Shown here: piece by piece, positions 58,444-64,000 of the stretch
How positions within the stretch are numbered: position 1 is the first letter of the stretch
How the letters are laid out: the number at the start of each line of letters is the position of its first letter
The notes under the pieces: model-generated
What the model was told of the DNA's origin: nothing
The model's database searches: none
The model's input: only the letters and a program-made list of their open reading frames with translations
Program-made: the position numbers and the translations under genes
DNA from: Spirodela intermedia
Taxonomy: Eukaryota > Streptophyta > Magnoliopsida > Alismatales > Araceae
NCBI GenBank assembly: GCA_902729315.2
Contig: LR746271.1
Location: 4,422,001-4,486,000 of the forward strand
Length of the DNA: 64,000 bases
Direction of reading: 5' to 3'

Positions 58444-61439
58444 TGATGTGACTTAATCATTGTATAATAAATCACATAAATTTAAAATTTATAAAACTAG
58501 AAAATACTAATTTTCAAATATTTAAAAGTATTTATGAACAAATATCTTAATTATAACTCAATAAAATTTTCAAAAATAGTTAAATTTTTTCAAGTCGATC
58601 AAAGGGATGCAATATAATATTAGTAATATTTTAGAATTTTCCTCAAAGAATATATTTTTTAATGAATTTTAGACTAAAAAATAAAAATAATTTATATTTA
58701 AAATTCATAAAAAAAAAATTAGGGGTACAGATATTAGGATGATATTAGTATCCTGATGAATGTGAATTGAGTGGAAATAGAATTTTGTCTATTGATTCTT
58801 ACGTAAGCGATTATAGATGATTTAATTGATCAAATTAAGATTTGTAAAAATGAGAAGAATCATAATTGAACAAATAATAATTTATAAAGTTCAGATCGTA
58901 CAAATTATTACTCAATGAAATGAAAATTAGGTTGTAAACAAGAAAGGTAGAGTTTCGGCCTTACAATAGCGATCGCCAAAATTTTGTATGTTCAGGAGAA
59001 TCATCAAGCAATGTCTACAACTTCAAAGGATCTCCTTGGACATAGACAACTTAGACATTCACTTGATCTCATTTGGAAGTCTAAAAAATGATGTTGGAAG
59101 TTGAAGTAATTAAAAAATAGTAAAACAGAGTTCTAACATTGCAACGATGATGCGTCAACGATACCTCATAATCTTAAGCATTTGAGAGGATTATTGTGTA
59201 GCGTCCACTACCTTAAAGGCTCTCTTTAGACAAATATGACATAGGTAATCTTTAGATCTTCTTACAAAGTCTAAATATTGATAATTATAAATTAATAGTT
59301 GTATCTATATATTAATATCTTATATATAGATTGATAATATAATTTAACATGTGTTACCAACTCATTATGATAATTATAATATTTTATTATTTATGTCCAA
59401 ATGTATATTATTTTATTTATTTTATTTATATTATGAGACTAATCCTAGTTGACTTTTATCAAGTCAAGTGGTGATTCTCCCACATTTTCTTATTAATTAT
59501 TTGATTGCAAGGACTTAAGGTGAGTTCTTAATATGAGTTGGAAGTAATGGAAGAAGCCCAAGCTTTCAGCCTAATGAAAAATCTAAATCTTATGGAAAGG
59601 GCCAATCTAATATGTTTATAGGCCCAAGAGAGGGCATCACCTTGGCCTAACCCATTTGGATTTAAAAGGACTATCAAGAGATGAGATTTAGGCTACCCAT
59701 CTTAGGCATCTTAAAATGAGATTAAGAGAAAGATTAGACTGCCACCCTCATGAAATGATTTAAACCGTCCACTAAGAGAGTTGGTTGTTAATCATAACCG
59801 TCCATTGGAGGGGCCTAACTCTTGAGAGAATTAAGGCATTTTGCCCCCCTCTTAGAGGGTGCTTTTTGGCTCTCTCTAGTAGTGGCAAGTTGAAGGAAAC
59901 AAGAGAGAAATTAAGGCCTAGTTAATGGCATTCTCATGCCCAAGATCATCACAGAGAAGATATTACTTGGAGCTCATCAAGACCATCATAGATCGAGCAT
60001 CACTCAGCCTAGGATTAACGCACAATGTGGTTTGTGCAATATCTAGATTTGGGCCATCTTTGTAACCCTCTTCATGGATAGATTAACTTTTAACTTAAAC
60101 TAATTTTACTATTTATTTTATCATTTCATTGCATTAGATTTATTCTCTCTCTTTGGCCCCATTTTTCATGACTCTTGTTTTCACCTTTTTACATTTAGTT
60201 CTACCTTTCACAATTGTAAATATATATATATATATAATAAAATAGGTAGAATTCTTACTCTTATTACCCACATTCTCTGAAGATAGACCCTTAGTTATCC
60301 TAAATAAAAGAGTGAGGTTTTATAAATATTATTTGTATGAACTTATTTGCATCACAATGACATATTTAACCTCTAAATCTAGTTCATTAGAGATCAATGA
60401 AATAGGTCATCAAATCGTCTCTAACAATTGTCAATCGATAAAGATGAGCTAAATGGAAGTGAGGTGTGTCTTAGGGAGCTTCATCCTCAACTCTACGTAG
60501 CAAGAGGAGGCTCTTCATTGCATCTAATATACTCTCAAGAGGTGGCGACTCGTCTCGTAGTAGATCATCCTCTTCTTAATGACAGCTTGTTTCTTGATCA
60601 ATCGGAAATGATTTACTCGATGAATTCACAATACTTTTATTTCAAATTATTTAAAAATTTTAGTAACGATGCTTTGCGAATCACATTGTCAAGATTTTCT
60701 CCAATAACTGAGTAATTTTGGTAACTTAATCTTTCACCGATGAGTTGCAAGAAAGTTGTGATTTAATCATATAAAAATATGAGTTTTGACTCTAGTAAGA
60801 TTCAAATGCTCACTGATCACTCGCTTACATGAGAGAGAGTGAAATAAAGATACAAATACTCTTATAAAGTGACATCATTAAGGTACTTCTTTATAATAAA
60901 TAAAGGGTATTTGAGGTACAAAAATCATAAAATTATTGAGGGAAGGTGTGACCCGAGTTAAGTCTCACATCCATTACATGTAGAATTTTAGGATAAATAT
61001 ACAGTAATATAAGATTTGAGAATCAATGAGTTTCTTTCTCACATATGTACGACCACTATTTATCCATGCTCGGTTGGCCATTAGTGACATGGAAAGGGAG
61101 TGACGCACACATGCCCCTATTAGTCCATAGCTATCGAACCCCTACTCGTGGCTCCACCCTAACTACACTTCCAACTTGCTTGCAGGGTTGGTTGGTTGAC
61201 AAGTTCGTCCCTTTTTCTATCTTTTTATTTTATTTTATTTTTTCTTTATTTATCTCAAAAATAATATTATAAAAATTATATTAATTCACATAAACTCACA
61301 TAATTAGCTAAAAATATCACATTAACCAACTAAAAACTATTTTACACAATTTAACACAAATATAAGTCTATTTATCATGAGTTAAGGATAAAACTATATT
61401 ATTTATTAATTATTAACTGATGATAATGAAGACTTCTCA
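58444..61439 (-). repeat. LTR H with nested insertion
   Basis: On the minus strand it begins TGAGAAGTCTTCATTATC and ends GTCACATCA; about 3.0 kb including an insert of about 1.1 kb (59277-60395). Outside the insert it aligns with B, C, D and G. Confidence 0.8.
59277..60395 (-). mobile_element. Non-coding insertion in LTR H, inverted copy of the one in LTR C
   Basis: Reverse complement of 25665-26785 with few differences, at the same LTR position and in the same orientation relative to the LTR. That shows one insertion event inherited by both. No coding frame. Confidence 0.8.
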
Positions 61440-61452
61440 CACCCCCCAAATT
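61440..61452 (-). promoter_or_regulatory. Polypurine tract before LTR H
   Basis: On the minus strand TTTGGGGGGTG lies directly upstream of the LTR start TGAGAAG. This is the expected second-strand priming site of the element. The corresponding region is deleted beside LTR C and decayed beside LTR G. Confidence 0.65.
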
Positions 61453-63269
61453 GAATTATTGCTAGTTCCTTTGTAATGAAATTATGAAAATTAATAAAAA
61501 TTTTAAATTTCAAATATTATAATTTAATGTATAAAAATATAATTAAAAATAATAAACCTCTAGACACTTTGAACTCTTATATCAAATATTTAACAATGAT
61601 ATCAAGCACTTAAATGTTTAAACACTCTTTGGAATAGCAATCTAGACTTTATTTCTTCTATTCATATCTTTATCACTTCTTTACTCATAGATATAATTCA
61701 CAAGATGTTTCAATTATCACTATTCATCCAAGAATAATATTAATCCTATATTATTTTTCTATAGTTTGATTTTTGAAGTTTGTATTATGTTTCTTCTAAA
61801 TTTTTTTTATATGTAGTAGATAAGTAGATTTTCTTGTAGACAAATTTCGATAATAAGAATGATGTCTCACACCCTCTATGTGTACTCTTCATTTTTATGG
61901 CTTTCACATTATCTATTTACTTTACAAAAAGTGTTTTTTTATAGAAAATATTCAAGAATAAGAATGATGTCTCACATCCTCCATGTGTCCTCTTCATTTT
62001 CAAATTTTTTACATCACTCTTTTTTTAAAATAAATTCTAAAATAAATTATTTCTCTTGACTAGTCTTATAGATCAAGGTGTAAAAATCTCTATTAAACTG
62101 AAATGATCAATCAAATTTTCACATCAAGTAAATATTATCCTTTAAGATCATGAAATAAAAATCTATAAAATCAAATCCATATTATCTATCATGTATCCAA
62201 AGAGTATTTCAATATTTTATGCAACTAAATTATTCTTTTAACTCAATAATAATCATCCTAATAACTTTTGATATCAATCAGTCTAATTCATTTAATTTTC
62301 GTGCATGCAATATGATGTAAAAATTTTGTAAATTAGATAGTTTTGATAGTTCTGCTTTTTGTTTTCAGTTCTGTTTTTAGCAACAGTGAATTTGTCAAAA
62401 ATAAATCAAAAATATCCTCTTTATAGCTGTAATTTAGAATTCAACAAAATATTTCTAGGGGATTGAAATGTGAGAAAAGGGTCTCTAGAATTTTAATTTT
62501 TTGGGTTTTTTTGACAATCTGTAAATTATTTTTACTATTCCTAACAAAAAACTAGAAAACAAATGTTGTAGTTTTTCTGAATTTTATTTTTTTTCTTGTT
62601 GCTTTTATAAGTGATCATGAAACCAAATGCAAAAATAATGTTTTTAATCATCCTACAACATAAATAGAGACTTAATACTTAACCTCCCAACTTAAAAATT
62701 GCATTGTCCTCAATGGCATAGAGAAATCAGAACGAAATATGTAGAAAATATCATTTTTAAGTGAACCATATAAAAATGCAAAGTTAAACACTAAAAATGT
62801 TGTCATAAATGATAAAGCTCAAAAAGACATCACAGAAGCCTTATTTTTAATTTTCCACTTCATCTTACACTCCTAACTTTTTTTTTCTGAGGAAGAAAAA
62901 AAAAGAAAAAAAAAAGTACAGAAATAAATACTACAAAATTCTAAGAAAAAAAACTAAATAAAAAATAGAATGAAATAAAAACCATGGGTTGCCTCCCATG
63001 CAGCATTGAAATTAATGTCTCTAACTGAACACATTAATCTTACTCTTAAATTTTTTTTAATAATATATTTTTTCTGCAAGACATTCATAGTCTATGTAAT
63101 GTTTAAGCCACTATCTATTTACCTTAAAGTTATGATCAATTTTAGGATCTTTAACAGCCCCATGATCCTATGTCTCTTCCACCACATAAAGTCCTATCCA
63201 TTTTGCTTTTAATTTTCCTTGGACTATATTCAGCCTAGAACTATATAACCACACTTTTTGGCCAACATC

Positions 63270-63720
63270 AATTTTTTTTACAAATGTATTTATCATGAAA
63301 GGTTTTAGTTTTTTCTTTATATTATTCTATAATTTTCATAAGCTTCATTCCTCAACTCCTCTAATTTATGTAGCTGAAAAGTTCTATGTTCACTAGTTGA
63401 TTTTTCATCCATACATAATTTTGTTATAGCCCATAATGCTTTATGTTTTATTTCCACAAGAAGATGACATGATTTTCTAAAAATGAGACAAAATGGGGAC
63501 ATACCTATGGAATTTTTATAACCTATTCAATAAGCCCATAATACATCTTGTAATTTCATTGGCCAAGTTTTCCTATCTGGTCTAATTATTTTTTCCAAAA
63601 TTCTCTAAATTTTCCTATTTGCTACTTGAGCGTGCCCATTTGTTTGGAGATGATATGAAGTGGCTATTCTATGGTGTACTTCATTCTTTTTCAATATTTT
63701 CCTTAAATATTTATGTAAAT
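63270..63720 (-). pseudogene. Gypsy integrase remnant, minus strand
   Basis: Minus-strand pieces include a TNGQ..VANR segment, KTWPMKLQ..WAY, then an open frame 63502-63317 reading MSPFCLIFRKSCHLLVEIKH, MDEKSTSEHRTFQ and LEELRNEAYENYR. It is almost identical to 22989-23270 on the plus strand. Confidence 0.87.
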
Positions 63721-64000
63721 TGTGTTCCTCCATCACTAATAATCACTATAGGATATCTAAATCTCAAAGTTTAAATTTTGAATATTACTTCGGTCTTTCC
63801 ACGAAAAATTATTTTTTTAATTAGGGTTATAGGAATTAAAAAAATGCTCCCTATTTTTATTAGATTGTGGGCTACTTGTACTTGTTTTTACATAGGCTGA
63901 AATAATTTATTTAAATTGTAGTATCAAAATTTAGAATGATCATTTTCACCATATGTAGGACAAGTACTATTTGAATTAAATTGAGAGTTTGGAGGCTTTC

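Larger units (their letters stand above)
58444..64000 (-). mobile_element. Minus-strand Ty3/Gypsy deletion derivative (LTR H plus internal), continues beyond window
   Basis: LTR H spans 58444-61439; the internal region on the minus strand runs from 61440 to the window end. It contains the 3' untranslated part, an integrase C-terminus (63700-63270) and, from about 63800 upward, the gag 3' end. The gag-to-integrase junction equals that of the element at 19.7-27 kb, and sequence identity with 22588-24735 is high throughout. The 5' half lies outside the window. Confidence 0.82.

Overview
This is a nuclear segment of a flowering-plant genome: introns with GT-AG junctions, a jasmonate/auxin-type GH3 gene, a relic of a presequence-protease gene, and dense LTR-retrotransposon and LINE debris. 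The GH3 exons are GC-rich, especially at the third codon position and toward the 5' end, which fits a monocot better than most eudicots. That is an inference; I cannot name the species.

Layout. (1) 1-4.5 kb: AT-rich, no certain gene. It holds a TTC-rich low-complexity block, two diverged tandem duplications and a 32-bp triplicate. (2) 4.57-19.57 kb, plus strand: exons of a presequence protease (PreP, M16C zinc protease) gene, now a pseudogene. A degenerate Ty1/Copia element (about 8.39-12.2 kb) sits in one intron. A solo LTR of a Ty3/Gypsy family (16.88-18.50 kb) abuts a later exon, and about 180 residues of coding sequence are missing there. The last three exons are clean. (3) 19.67-33.4 kb: Gypsy derivatives of the same family. 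The first is a plus-strand element with gag joined directly to integrase. Next is an inverted fragment of a second PreP copy (28.2-29.3 kb). Last is a minus-strand element whose LTR end plus primer-binding site is repeated seven times at exactly 272 bp. (4) 34.2-44.7 kb: a gene island largely free of recognisable transposons, with one intact-looking four-exon GH3 gene (40.41-43.77 kb, plus), most like the JAR1 (jasmonoyl-amino acid synthetase) group. (5) 45.98-52.59 kb: a 5'-truncated LINE flanked and split by two solo LTRs of the same Gypsy family, each with a matching 5-bp target-site duplication. (6) 52.6-53.3 kb: GA-rich minisatellite. (7) 53.4-64 kb: a 5'-truncated plus-strand Gypsy element (RNase H, integrase, 3' LTR), then a minus-strand copy of the deletion derivative seen in (3), running off the right edge.

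The dominant force is one Gypsy family, probably Tat/Athila-like from its integrase, gag and tRNA-Asp-like primer site. It left eight LTRs here in two states: three GC-rich, insertion-free solo LTRs and five AT-rich, decayed LTRs. I found no evidence for a wholly new biological system. The strongest unusual signals are the LTR/primer-site tandem array, the shared gag-integrase deletion in two inverted elements, and a triplicated segment at the start of the GH3 reading frame.
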